Source: Desulfomonilaceae bacterium
GTDB lineage: Bacteria; Desulfobacterota; Desulfomonilia; Desulfomonilales; Desulfomonilaceae
Assembly (NCBI GenBank): GCA_031082285.1
Contig: JAVHLK010000011.1
Location: forward strand, 1 to 57,179
Direction of reading: 5' to 3'
Length of the DNA stretch: 57,179 bases
Positions 47,800 to 55,634 of this stretch are shown here, one piece after another. Within the stretch, counting starts at the first letter, position 1. Each line of letters starts with the position of its first letter. The notes under the pieces were generated by a model. That model ran no database searches. It was given only the letters and a program-made list of their open reading frames with translations, and was not told the DNA's origin. Both the position numbers and the translations under genes were made by a program.

Positions 47800-48189
47800 A
47801 TGCCAAGGCGGCGTATTACTCGTAAGAAGAAGGAAAAGAGGAACATACCGCGGGGAGTGGCCCATATTCAGTCCACTTTCAACAACACGATCATCACCAT
47901 AACCGACTTGGACGGTAATGTGGTTGCATGGTCGTCGGCCGGCACCCAAGGATTCAAAGGGTCCAGGAAGTCTACCCCCTTCGCCGCGCAGCTTGCGGCT
48001 GAAGACGCGGCCCGCAAGGCAATGGAGCACGGAATGCGGCTGGTGGAAGTCCTCATAAAGGGCCCCGGTGCCGGCAGGGAAGCGGCGCTCAGGTCGCTCC
48101 AGGCTGCGGGGTTTCAGATTACACTCATCAAGGATGTCACTCCCATTCCACACAACGGATGTAGGCCGCCCAAGAGAAGAAGAGTCTAG
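47800..48189 (+). CDS. rpsK: Small ribosomal subunit protein S11
   Basis: S11 forms the 30S platform near the Shine-Dalgarno helix. The 129 residues include [29 protein letters not shown]-like [18 protein letters not shown] and the C-terminal [24 protein letters not shown] precedes the ATG. The 139-base gap from rpsM holds one 6-bp hairpin (GTGCCG/CGGCAC) and no gene. Confidence 0.98.
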   Translation: MPRRRITRKKKEKRNIPRGVAHIQSTFNNTIITITDLDGNVVAWSSAGTQGFKGSRKSTPFAAQLAAEDAARKAMEHGMRLVEVLIKGPGAGREAALRSLQAAGFQITLIKDVTPIPHNGCRPPKRRRV

Positions 48190-48235
48190 CATACTCGACT
48201 GATCCTGTGGCTGTGACGCATCAAAGGAGATTGGC

Positions 48236-48862
48236 TTGGCACGTTATCGAGAATCGGTTTGCAGGTTCTGCCGCCGCGAACAAACAAAGCTGTTCTTGAA
48301 GGGAGATCGATGCTACTCCGACAAATGCTCCGTCGAGAGAAGGAATTACCCTCCCGGTCAGCATGGTCAAAGTCGGGCAAAGCACACCGACTACGGCATC
48401 CAGCTGCGTGAAAAACAGAAAGTCCGACGCATTTACGGAATTCTGGAAAAGCAGTTCCGCAACTATGTGCACCTGGCTGAAAGGAAGAAGGGAGTAACGG
48501 GCGAGAATCTCCTTCTTCTTCTGGAATCGCGGCTGGACAACATCGTGTTTCGATTGGGATTCGCTTCCTCCAGGTCACAGGCCAGACAGTTGGTCAATCA
48601 CGGCCACTTTCTCGTCAACGGACGTAAGGTGGACATACCGTCATACCGCACCAGGCCGGGGGACGTGATCACGGTTAAGGAAAAGAGCCGGACCGTCAAG
48701 ACTATCGAGGAATCCGTCAAAACGGTTACACGACGAGGCATCCCCGACTGGCTGGATGTGAATGTCACCGATTACAGCGGGACCATAAAGGCCGTGCCGA
48801 CTCGAGAAGATCTTCCTCCCACGATCAGGGAGCAACTGATCGTAGAGTTCTACTCGAAATAG
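48236..48862 (+). CDS. rpsD: Small ribosomal subunit protein S4, zinc type
   Basis: S4 nucleates 30S assembly and in Escherichia coli represses the alpha operon. TTG 48236 has AAAGGAGA upstream and gives 208 residues. The N-terminus carries CRFC and CYSDKC, the zinc-binding form common in deltaproteobacteria and Gram-positives. The S4 RNA-binding domain [22 protein letters not shown] is intact. Confidence 0.98.
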   Translation: MARYRESVCRFCRREQTKLFLKGDRCYSDKCSVERRNYPPGQHGQSRAKHTDYGIQLREKQKVRRIYGILEKQFRNYVHLAERKKGVTGENLLLLLESRLDNIVFRLGFASSRSQARQLVNHGHFLVNGRKVDIPSYRTRPGDVITVKEKSRTVKTIEESVKTVTRRGIPDWLDVNVTDYSGTIKAVPTREDLPPTIREQLIVEFYSK

Positions 48863-49017
48863 ACCCAAGAGGGTCTCACGGTAGGAAAGACGGCACAGCC
48901 ATTGGCCGAATCGGGATGCACCACCGGCTGCTTCCCGACGAATCGGTGCCAAGGCGGCTCTCGACAACAGTCTATGAATTCCCCCGGGAGAATTCGCAAA
49001 TCATGATGAGGGAAGCC

Positions 49018-50067
49018 ATGAGCCATACAGGGCAAACCCTAATGAGACGAAATTGGACGGAACTCATCCGGCCCCGTCGTATGGAGGTGGATGAGACTAC
49101 GCATACTCCGTTCTACGGTAAATTCGTGTGTGAGCCCCTTGAAAGAGGTTTCGGCATAACGTTGGGCAACGCGCTTCGACGGGTGCTCCTCTCTTCGCTG
49201 CAGGGTGCCGCGATTACCCAGGCGAAGATCGACGGAGTATTGCATGAGTTTTCCACCATGCTCGGAGTCAAAGAGGACGTCACGGACCTGATCCTCAACC
49301 TGAAACAAGTTAAGGTCAAGCTCCATACGGAACAGCCGAAGAGTCTCAGATTGGAAGCGGCCGGCGAGGGAGAGGTGCGCGCCGGCGACATCATCACCGA
49401 CGAAACCGTTGAGATTGTAAACCCGGAGCAACTACTGGCGACCTTATCCAAAGAAGGCAAACTCTCCATGACGATGCTTGCGGAGTGGGGAAAGGGCTAC
49501 GTTCCCGCCGAGCTCAACAAAAAAGAAGACGAACCCATCGGCACTCTGGCTTTGGACGCAGTTTTTTCTCCGATCCGCAAAGTGAGCTACAAGATCACCA
49601 ACGCGCGCGTGGGGCGCAGGACCGATTATGACAAACTTACCGTAGAAATCTGGACCGACGGCACCGTGTATCCTGAAGATGCCTTGGCCCAGGCGGCCAA
49701 GATCCTCAGAGAGCAGTTCCTCGTGTTTCTCAATTTCGAGGAAGAGGAGAAGATGGTCCTGGAGGACAGACCCCACCGTGAGCCTGAGATCAATGAAAAC
49801 CTCTACAGGAGCGTGGGCGAGCTCGAGCTAAGCGTCAGATCTGCCAACTGCTTGAAAAACGCCGACATTCGATTTATTGGGGAATTGGTCCAGCGAACGG
49901 AATCAGAGATGCTCAAGACCAAGAATTTCGGTCGAAAATCTCTCAATGAGATCAAAGAGATTCTCGCTGACATGGACCTCCATTTGGGCATGGTGATCCC
50001 CAATTTCCCGTCCCGAGACGAACTGGAGCAAATGCGACAGGAACGGGAGAATTACATCGCCGAATGA
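49018..50067 (+). CDS. rpoA: RNA polymerase alpha subunit
   Basis: The alpha dimer scaffolds RNA polymerase assembly, and its C-terminal domain contacts UP elements and activators. I list ATG 49018 because GAGGGA ends four bases upstream; ATG 49042 (341 residues, [15 protein letters not shown]) fits the family start equally well. Core motifs: [39 protein letters not shown] and the CTD helix pair [20 protein letters not shown] and [15 protein letters not shown] 155-base gap from rpsD holds nothing recognised. Confidence 0.96.
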   Translation: MSHTGQTLMRRNWTELIRPRRMEVDETTHTPFYGKFVCEPLERGFGITLGNALRRVLLSSLQGAAITQAKIDGVLHEFSTMLGVKEDVTDLILNLKQVKVKLHTEQPKSLRLEAAGEGEVRAGDIITDETVEIVNPEQLLATLSKEGKLSMTMLAEWGKGYVPAELNKKEDEPIGTLALDAVFSPIRKVSYKITNARVGRRTDYDKLTVEIWTDGTVYPEDALAQAAKILREQFLVFLNFEEEEKMVLEDRPHREPEINENLYRSVGELELSVRSANCLKNADIRFIGELVQRTESEMLKTKNFGRKSLNEIKEILADMDLHLGMVIPNFPSRDELEQMRQERENYIAE

Positions 50068-50082
50068 TATTGGGAGAATGAC

Positions 50083-50523
50083 ATGCGTCATAGAAAAGCA
50101 CGATACAGACTTGGCATGAACAGCTCGCATCGGCAGGCCATGCTTCGGAACATGGTCACGTCGCTTCTCGAGCACGAGAAGGTGACGACGACCGACGCCC
50201 GTGCCAAGGCATTGCGAAGTCTGGCCGACAGGATGATAACTCTGGCCAAGCGAGGCGACCTGCACGCTCGACGGCAGGCGCTGCAGGTGATCAGATCGAA
50301 ACGAGTCGCAAAACGACTGTTTGACGAGATAGGGCCGCGATTCTCCAATCGTAACGGCGGGTACGTGCGGGTCGTCAAACTCGGATATCGGGCCGGAGAC
50401 ATGGCTGCCCTGTCGCTGGTCGAACTGGTGGAGAAATCGGAGAAGAAACCCAAAGGCAAGGGTACTGCAGCCAAGGCCAAGGGTCTCAAGGACAAGATCG
50501 TCGACTCCTTCAAGTCCAAGTAG
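50083..50523 (+). CDS. rplQ: Large ribosomal subunit protein L17
   Basis: L17 lies near the tunnel exit. The 146 residues begin [21 protein letters not shown] and contain [18 protein letters not shown]. About 25 residues of Lys/Ala-rich sequence extend the C-terminus beyond the compact family core. TGGGAGAA precedes the ATG. Last gene of the ribosomal supercluster. Confidence 0.98.
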   Translation: MRHRKARYRLGMNSSHRQAMLRNMVTSLLEHEKVTTTDARAKALRSLADRMITLAKRGDLHARRQALQVIRSKRVAKRLFDEIGPRFSNRNGGYVRVVKLGYRAGDMAALSLVELVEKSEKKPKGKGTAAKAKGLKDKIVDSFKSK

Positions 50524-50530
50524 AAGGCTT

Positions 50531-50583
50531 ATCGGGCCCCGTCCGTTCAGCGACATCGCGTGTAACGAGACGGCTCGCCCGAT
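50531..50583 (+). other. Nested hairpin after rplQ
   Basis: Outer arms ATCGGGC (50531-50537) and GCCCGAT (50577-50583) enclose a CCGTC/GACGG stem. It starts 8 bases after the rplQ stop. There is no T-run, so it may mark a Rho-type or processed 3' end of the ribosomal mRNA rather than an intrinsic terminator. Confidence 0.45.
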
Positions 50584-50652
50584 GCCGATCCTTCCTGCCG
50601 GAACTTGGGGGATAACCGCCGTCTGTACGGAATCACGTCCCCCAAGTTTCCC

Positions 50653-51483
50653 ATGATTCACTTCCGGAACCTCTCATTCTCCTATGCGCAAAACCTGCGC
50701 AATGTCTTCGAAAATCTCGATCTCCAAGTGCAACCTCTGTCCTGGGTCGCCTTCACGGGGCCCGACGGATCGGGCAAAACCACGTTGGGTAAACTCGTCA
50801 AAGGTCTTCTAATTCCCGATTCAGGAGCAATCGGCTTTGACGGAACATCCCCTCATGGTGCGGACTCGGTGGGGTACCTGGGCGGAGATCCCGCGGACTT
50901 TGCCGTGGGGATAACCGTGGAAGAGGATGTGGTCTTCGGTATGGAAAACGTGGGCCTGCCGCGAAGCGAAATGCAGGAGAGGCTTCATGAAGCGTTGAGA
51001 CTCACCGGAATGGAGGGCATGGAGCGACGCCTTGTACATACGCTCTCAGGAGGAGAACAACAGAAACTCGCCCTTGCCGGAGTGCTCGCCATGAGGGTCA
51101 AGGTTCTCGTCGTCGACGAGGCCTTCGAGATGCTGGATAAACCCATGCGAAGGTCCGTCCGATCCCTCCTCACATCACTGCGACGGGACCCGGGGCTCAC
51201 CATCATTGAGATGACCAACAGCGTTGAGGATATGTCCTGGGCGGACAGGGTCGTCTTCTTGTCAAACGGCGCCATCGAGTTTGATGGAACGCCGGCGGAG
51301 TTCTTGGCGGGCCGCCTGGGGGCACGCTGGTCGTCAATGAACGGCGGCCTTCACGCACTGCAGAGTGCCTTGTATGACCGGTACCCGACGCTCCGGGAGG
51401 AGACGGGGAGGCCATTAACTCTGCTCACATTAACTAGTCACATCGAGAAATTACGCCGGAACACGAGAAACAGATTGAGATAA
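50653..51483 (+). CDS. ECF/cobalt-type ABC transporter ATPase with altered catalytic loops
   Basis: A 276-residue ATPase that looks like EcfA/CbiO, the energy subunit of vitamin or metal ECF importers. Walker A GPDGSGKT (36-43), signature LSGGEQQ (131-137) and Walker B VLVVDEAFEMLD (151-162) are clear. Two key positions differ from the family: where EcfA has FQNPD the sequence reads LGGDPAD, losing the Q-loop Gln, and the switch histidine is Asn in EMTNSVEDM. Hydrolysis may thus be weak. No T-component or second ATPase is nearby. ATG 50653 is chosen by homology; TTG 50605 would add 16 residues. The place after rplQ recalls Firmicutes, where ecfA1-ecfA2-ecfT follow rplQ. Confidence 0.82.
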   Translation: MIHFRNLSFSYAQNLRNVFENLDLQVQPLSWVAFTGPDGSGKTTLGKLVKGLLIPDSGAIGFDGTSPHGADSVGYLGGDPADFAVGITVEEDVVFGMENVGLPRSEMQERLHEALRLTGMEGMERRLVHTLSGGEQQKLALAGVLAMRVKVLVVDEAFEMLDKPMRRSVRSLLTSLRRDPGLTIIEMTNSVEDMSWADRVVFLSNGAIEFDGTPAEFLAGRLGARWSSMNGGLHALQSALYDRYPTLREETGRPLTLLTLTSHIEKLRRNTRNRLR

Positions 51484-51572
51484 AGGCCTGTTTGCGGTAT
51501 AGGTGGTATCCGACCGTCCAGCCCCTCTCGCCGGGAAATATGATGTCGCAATAAGGAAAGTCGAGTATTCCC

Positions 51573-51929
51573 TTGAAACTTATCTCAGAACGAGCTGTCA
51601 AATACGGAAAGGTCGTCCTTCTTGTAAGCACGGTGGCCGCACTCGGAATCCTCATGGGACAAAAAGGCGTGATTCACAAGCGCGAGCTGGAACAGAAAAG
51701 GTTGTTGCTTTACACGGAGAACGAGAAGTTGACCAATGAAATCAAGTCATTAGAGCGCGAAGTAACGTTGCTGCGCTCCGATCCGAAGACCATCGAGAAA
51801 GTGGCGAAACGCAAACTTGGGATGGCTCGACCCGACGAGACGGTGTACATTTTTGAGCAAACCCGGTCGGCGGAAAAGGAGGGCTCCTATTCAGACTCAA
51901 GTTTAAGTAATCGTCATAACATCCCTTAA
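51573..51929 (+). CDS. FtsB/DivIC-like septum formation protein
   Basis: A 118-residue bitopic protein: short N-terminus, one membrane helix (about 13-29) and an extracytoplasmic coiled coil (about 35-68), then the conserved-type end SDPKTIEKVAKRKLGMARPDETVYIF. This is the FtsB/DivIC pattern, part of the FtsQLB division complex. The start is TTG 51573 with AAGGAAAG about 12 bases upstream; spacing is a little long. It sits between the ABC ATPase and the pil genes. FtsL is the alternative, but the RKLGMxxPxE motif favours FtsB. Confidence 0.78.
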   Translation: MKLISERAVKYGKVVLLVSTVAALGILMGQKGVIHKRELEQKRLLLYTENEKLTNEIKSLEREVTLLRSDPKTIEKVAKRKLGMARPDETVYIFEQTRSAEKEGSYSDSSLSNRHNIP

Positions 51930-51943
51930 TTCAGAGTTTTTTG

Positions 51944-51972
51944 TTGACAGTACGGAACTTTTTCTGTATTCT
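51944..51972 (+). promoter_or_regulatory. Promoter of the pilMNOP operon
   Basis: TTGACA (51944-51949), a 17-base spacer and TATTCT (51967-51972) form a near-consensus sigma70-type promoter. pilM starts about 50 bases downstream. It gives the pilus genes a transcript separate from the FtsB-like gene. Confidence 0.76.
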
Positions 51973-52022
51973 CATCCTGCGGCTCAAAAACTTCTCGGGA
52001 TTTCATCCGCTGAGGACGCGAC

Positions 52023-53078
52023 ATGGCACTCTCTAAGATCATGGGTCTTGATATTGGATCCAGCATGGTGAAGCTGGTGGAAATTGACCGTTCCAAGAAG
52101 GGTTTCAGTCTTGACTACGTAGGCTTGGCCCCGTTGCCCGACGGTGCCATTGTGGACAAGTCAATCAAGAAGCCGGATCTGGTCGGCCAGGCCATTAGTG
52201 CACTGCACAAGAATTCGAAGAGCCGTACCAAACACGTGGGCACTTCTTTGGCCGGCAAGGCGGTCATCATCAAGCAAGTGACGATGACGTCCATGAGCGA
52301 TTCGCAACTGGAGAAACAGATTCAGATGGAGGCGGAACCATATATTCCTTTTGACATCAAGGACGTGAATCTCGACTTCTTTATCATGGGCGACCGGCCC
52401 GAAAAGGAAGGCGCGATGGAAGTCGTTCTGGTGGCGGCCAAGAAGGATTATATGGTCGAATACGTGGATCTCATCACGTCGTTGAACCTCGTTCCGGTGG
52501 TCATAGACGTGGACCCCTTTGCCTTGGAGGTCATGTACGAGTTCTGTTATCCGAACGTGCAGGAAGAGATCGTGGCGCTGGTCAACGTCGGTGCCGGCAC
52601 GATAAACGTGAATATTCTCAAGTCCGGTGCATCCCAGTATACTCGTGACCTGCCCCTGGGGGGCGACTCGATCACGCGAGAAATCATGAGGTTTTTCGAC
52701 GTTGATTTCGAGCGTGCGGAAAACATAAAACGCGGATCTCAGCTCGAGAACGTGAATCCCAGGAATCTGCGAAAGATCTTTCAGCGATCGGTCGACTATT
52801 TCGTATCCGAGCTTCAGAAAATACTGGACTTCTTTTCCACCAACGTCTCTTACGACCCAATCCAGAAGATATTCCTGTCTGGTGGAGCGGCCGCAACCTA
52901 CGGTCTGGCTTCAACGATGGAAGCGGAACTCAATATACCCGTCGAAATCACTGATCCGTTCAGGAGTCTGAGAATCGACGAAAAGGTATTTGACATGGAT
53001 TACCTCAACAGCGTTGGCCCGACGATGGCTGTGGCAGTGGGGCTGGCGTTGCGGGACGAAAGGGATAAGCAGGTATAA
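52023..53078 (+). CDS. pilM: Type IV pilus assembly protein PilM
   Basis: PilM is an actin-like ATPase on the cytoplasmic face that binds the PilN N-terminus and links the pilus motor to the alignment complex. The 351 residues open with IMGLDIGSSMVKLVEI (phosphate-1 loop) and have VNVGAGTINVNI (phosphate-2) and IFLSGGAAATYGLAS (adenosine motif). The segment EAEPYIPFDIKDVNLDF is PilM-specific. The end overlaps pilN by one base (ATAATGG). Confidence 0.97.
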   Translation: MALSKIMGLDIGSSMVKLVEIDRSKKGFSLDYVGLAPLPDGAIVDKSIKKPDLVGQAISALHKNSKSRTKHVGTSLAGKAVIIKQVTMTSMSDSQLEKQIQMEAEPYIPFDIKDVNLDFFIMGDRPEKEGAMEVVLVAAKKDYMVEYVDLITSLNLVPVVIDVDPFALEVMYEFCYPNVQEEIVALVNVGAGTINVNILKSGASQYTRDLPLGGDSITREIMRFFDVDFERAENIKRGSQLENVNPRNLRKIFQRSVDYFVSELQKILDFFSTNVSYDPIQKIFLSGGAAATYGLASTMEAELNIPVEITDPFRSLRIDEKVFDMDYLNSVGPTMAVAVGLALRDERDKQV

Positions 53079-53674
53079 TGGTAAGAATAAATCTTCTTCC
53101 AATCAGGGATATTCTCCGTAGGCGCGAGCTCAAACAGTTCTTCTTGCTGACGGGAGTTGCCGCCCTCGCCGTGGTCGCGGTGTGCGTACTTACCTACGTG
53201 TTCTTCAGCATACAGGAAGCGAATTTGGAGGCGGAGAGGCGATCCCACCAAGAGAAGCTGAACAAGCTCAAGGAAAAGAACAAAGAGATTACCGAGCTGA
53301 AGAACGAGATAACCAGGCTGCAAAAGCAGGTTGATACCATTCAGAAGCTCACCAAGATTCGTGACACACCGGCGCCCTTCATGGCGGCGTTGTCCTTGGC
53401 AGTACCGGATGCCGTTTGGCTCAAGACCATAACCAAGACTCACCGGAACTTCACGCTCGTCGGCACGGGGGTGGACAACACCGTGGTTGTCAACTTTGTC
53501 GAGAGGCTGCAGAAGTTGCGACAGGAATTCACTCCCCAACAACCCTGGCTGGATCCGAGGAACGAGAAGGAACAGAGCTTTTTCAAGGACGTCAGACTCG
53601 TCTCGATCGTGGCCGGTAGAGCGACAACCGGCCTGGATACCGTGGGATTCCAGATTACGGGTCACTTGAGGTGA
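53078..53674 (+). CDS. pilN: Type IV pilus inner-membrane protein PilN
   Basis: The 198-residue protein starts MVRINLLPIRD, the conserved PilN peptide that fits into PilM. A membrane helix (about 24-46) is followed by a coiled coil (about 50-90) and a periplasmic ferredoxin-like domain. It pairs with PilO to form the inner-membrane alignment complex. The ATG overlaps the pilM stop. Complete. Confidence 0.95.
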   Translation: MVRINLLPIRDILRRRELKQFFLLTGVAALAVVAVCVLTYVFFSIQEANLEAERRSHQEKLNKLKEKNKEITELKNEITRLQKQVDTIQKLTKIRDTPAPFMAALSLAVPDAVWLKTITKTHRNFTLVGTGVDNTVVVNFVERLQKLRQEFTPQQPWLDPRNEKEQSFFKDVRLVSIVAGRATTGLDTVGFQITGHLR

Positions 53675-53684
53675 AACTGGTACC

Positions 53685-54350
53685 ATGAATCCGGAAGAAC
53701 TTTTTTACAAACTTACGGCGCTTCAACGCGGGCTCATTGTGGCCGGTGTCGGCATCCTCTTGTTGGTCGGCTTCTATTTCTTGTTTATCGCGGACATGCG
53801 AGAGAGGATCGACGGCATTGAGCGTCAGATCGGCAAGCTGAAGATTGAGATTACCAACCAGGAGAAGATCCTGAAAGAGGGGCCGAGGCTGAAGGCACGG
53901 ATTGAGAACCTGAAACGGAGTCTTCAGACCATGGTGGCGTCTCTTCCTGAAAAGCAGGAGATTGAAGTACTGCTCAAGAGGATTACGGACCTCCTCGCGG
54001 AAACGAACCTTGTCGCCACGAGGTTCATGCCGGGTAAAGAGACTGTCGTTCAAGAGCTGTACTACGCCAAGATCCCGATAACGCTCAACGTTCGAGGAGA
54101 TTACTACAAACAAGGTTCCTTTCTTGCCGCTCTCAACAGTCTCCCCCGCATCGTCAACGTGCCTACGATAACACTGAGGGAAGCAGGCTTTGCCGGTAGG
54201 GAAGGTGAAGTGGCAAGGAAGCACGATGTCATCCCCCTGGTGGCCGACATGAGCGGTGAGACCTATCGACGGCTCACTCCCGAGGAGATCGAGAGGATTT
54301 CCCAACCCGCGAAAGGCAAGGGCGGCCGCGCCGGACGCGGTCGCAGATAA
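53685..54350 (+). CDS. pilO: Type IV pilus inner-membrane protein PilO
   Basis: PilO has 221 residues: membrane helix at about 17-34, coiled coil at about 38-85, then a periplasmic domain (YYAKIPITLNVRGDYYKQGSFL). It heterodimerises with PilN. The C-terminal 40 residues end in a basic Gly-rich tail not typical of the family. It starts 10 bases after pilN. Confidence 0.94.
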   Translation: MNPEELFYKLTALQRGLIVAGVGILLLVGFYFLFIADMRERIDGIERQIGKLKIEITNQEKILKEGPRLKARIENLKRSLQTMVASLPEKQEIEVLLKRITDLLAETNLVATRFMPGKETVVQELYYAKIPITLNVRGDYYKQGSFLAALNSLPRIVNVPTITLREAGFAGREGEVARKHDVIPLVADMSGETYRRLTPEEIERISQPAKGKGGRAGRGRR

Positions 54351-54376
54351 CGTTCAGCCACCACCGAGGTTTCAGC

Positions 54377-55108
54377 ATGCCACGACCGAACGATACATCA
54401 TCTTGGATCAGAACCTCTTGCTTGTGTGCAGTGATGGGAATGCTTGCACTCGTGGCGGGGTGCCAAGAGGTCAACACGGCCATAGACGGTCTCCTTGGAA
54501 AACGGACGCCGGAGCTCTCCGCGGCTCAGAAATCCATACCTCTGTCGGTAGTCCCCGTAAAGAAGCGGTCTGCAGGGGAAATGCCCCCCACACCGGGGGC
54601 CGTGGAAAAGACCGAGGAACGGGATGCCCCTGTGGGAGGCTTGTCCGCCCCGCCGTCTCAGGACCGGACGAACGAAGTACCCGCGTTCCGCGCTGAAGGA
54701 AAGAAACGCGCTCCAGGTCCGGGCACCATGGCACCTCGGCCCAAAGAAGAACCCGCCCCCGTCGCCCCCGTCGCGGAAAAGCCCGTAACGGACTTCGTCG
54801 TCATGCGGGATCCTTTTAAAGCCCCTACGGAAGTCCTTCCCAGCCAATGTCCGCCGTCCATGCCCTTGTGCAGGTTTGACCGATCCCAGTTGAAAGTCGT
54901 GGGAGTCATTCAAGTCGAGGACGGCCAGTTCAAAGGCATGGTGGAGGATCCCGACGGCAGGGGATACTTCATCACTCCCGGAATGCAGATCGGCGGGGCC
55001 ACCGTGACCCAGGTCACCAATAAGGGGATCATGCTTCACGACGCCAAATCCAAACAGGACGTACCCATGCCCTTGTTCCTGGAGGCAAGGGAAGCACAAG
55101 AATTCTGA
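54377..55108 (+). CDS. pilP: Type IV pilus lipoprotein PilP
   Basis: A 243-residue lipoprotein with lipobox LVAGC (Cys29). A long Pro/Ala/Lys-rich disordered linker (about 45-135) leads to the PilP beta domain: FVVMRDPFKAP, LKVVGVIQVEDGQFKGMVEDPDGRGYFITPGMQIG. PilP links PilNO to the outer-membrane secretin PilQ. Usually pilQ comes next; here the strand switches instead. Confidence 0.93.
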   Translation: MPRPNDTSSWIRTSCLCAVMGMLALVAGCQEVNTAIDGLLGKRTPELSAAQKSIPLSVVPVKKRSAGEMPPTPGAVEKTEERDAPVGGLSAPPSQDRTNEVPAFRAEGKKRAPGPGTMAPRPKEEPAPVAPVAEKPVTDFVVMRDPFKAPTEVLPSQCPPSMPLCRFDRSQLKVVGVIQVEDGQFKGMVEDPDGRGYFITPGMQIGGATVTQVTNKGIMLHDAKSKQDVPMPLFLEAREAQEF

Positions 55109-55130
55109 CGATCCACGCAGCGGGGTTTCG

Positions 55131-55307
55131 TCAATCGAAACAACCGAGTTGACAGGAGTGAATCTTTATCTTCATCTCATCGAGAAGTTGACCGATTCTT
55201 CGACGAGGGATCCCGGCCTTGTCGGCAATGTCACACGCCGTCTTGCACGCCATGCGGCCGTCGGACTGCTTCTCCATGATCAGATCCCGAAGTTGTGAAT
55301 CTTCCAT
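55131..55307 (-). CDS. 58-residue four-cysteine HTH-like protein
   Basis: I chose ATG 55307 because AAGGAAAGGGG lies just upstream on the minus strand; the longer frame is not protein-like. The product has 58 residues with a helix-turn-helix look (KTACDIADKAGIPRRRIGQLLDE, about 22-44) and two CX3C pairs (Cys21/Cys25 and Cys52/Cys56). The C-terminal KIHSCQLGCF resembles a motif I recall from small conserved proteins of anaerobes, but I cannot name a family. A metal- or redox-sensing DNA-binding protein is plausible. It converges on pilP and is divergent from the radical SAM gene. Confidence 0.72.
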   Translation of the reverse strand: MEDSQLRDLIMEKQSDGRMACKTACDIADKAGIPRRRIGQLLDEMKIKIHSCQLGCFD

Positions 55308-55634
55308 TCGCACACCCCTTTCCTTCCTTGTGAGCCGTTTCGGTCTCGAGCCGGTTCTCCGCTCCTTACCAAACCATTCCGTAATATTACACCGATAGGC
55401 CGTATCTTCGATAGCACATTCGCATTGTAGCATGTATGATACGGATCGGCACGAGAGGTACCGGCGTGCCCGATTCGCGATTGATTCAAAGGGTGGGGAG
55501 CCGAGGCGCACGCGATGGTAATGATATAATGGCTTTTCCCCCGATTGTGCATCAACAGAGACGGGTCTCGCCACGGAGATTCTCAGTGTTGAGAAGGTCG
55601 GGTGATCGAGCCGACCTGTTTCGGGAGGCAGTTC
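55308..55634. other. Divergent intergenic region
   Basis: These 327 bases separate the small minus-strand gene from the radical SAM gene. An extended -10 element (TGATATAAT, 55522-55530) faces the radical SAM gene. On the minus strand TACAAT near 55427 is a possible -10 for the four-cysteine gene, with only a weak -35. No gene is seen. Confidence 0.45.
55522..55530 (+). promoter_or_regulatory. Extended -10 promoter of the radical SAM gene
   Basis: TGATATAAT contains a perfect TATAAT preceded by TGN, the extended -10 pattern that works without a good -35. No -35 is visible at the right distance. The predicted leader is about 100 bases. Confidence 0.5.
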
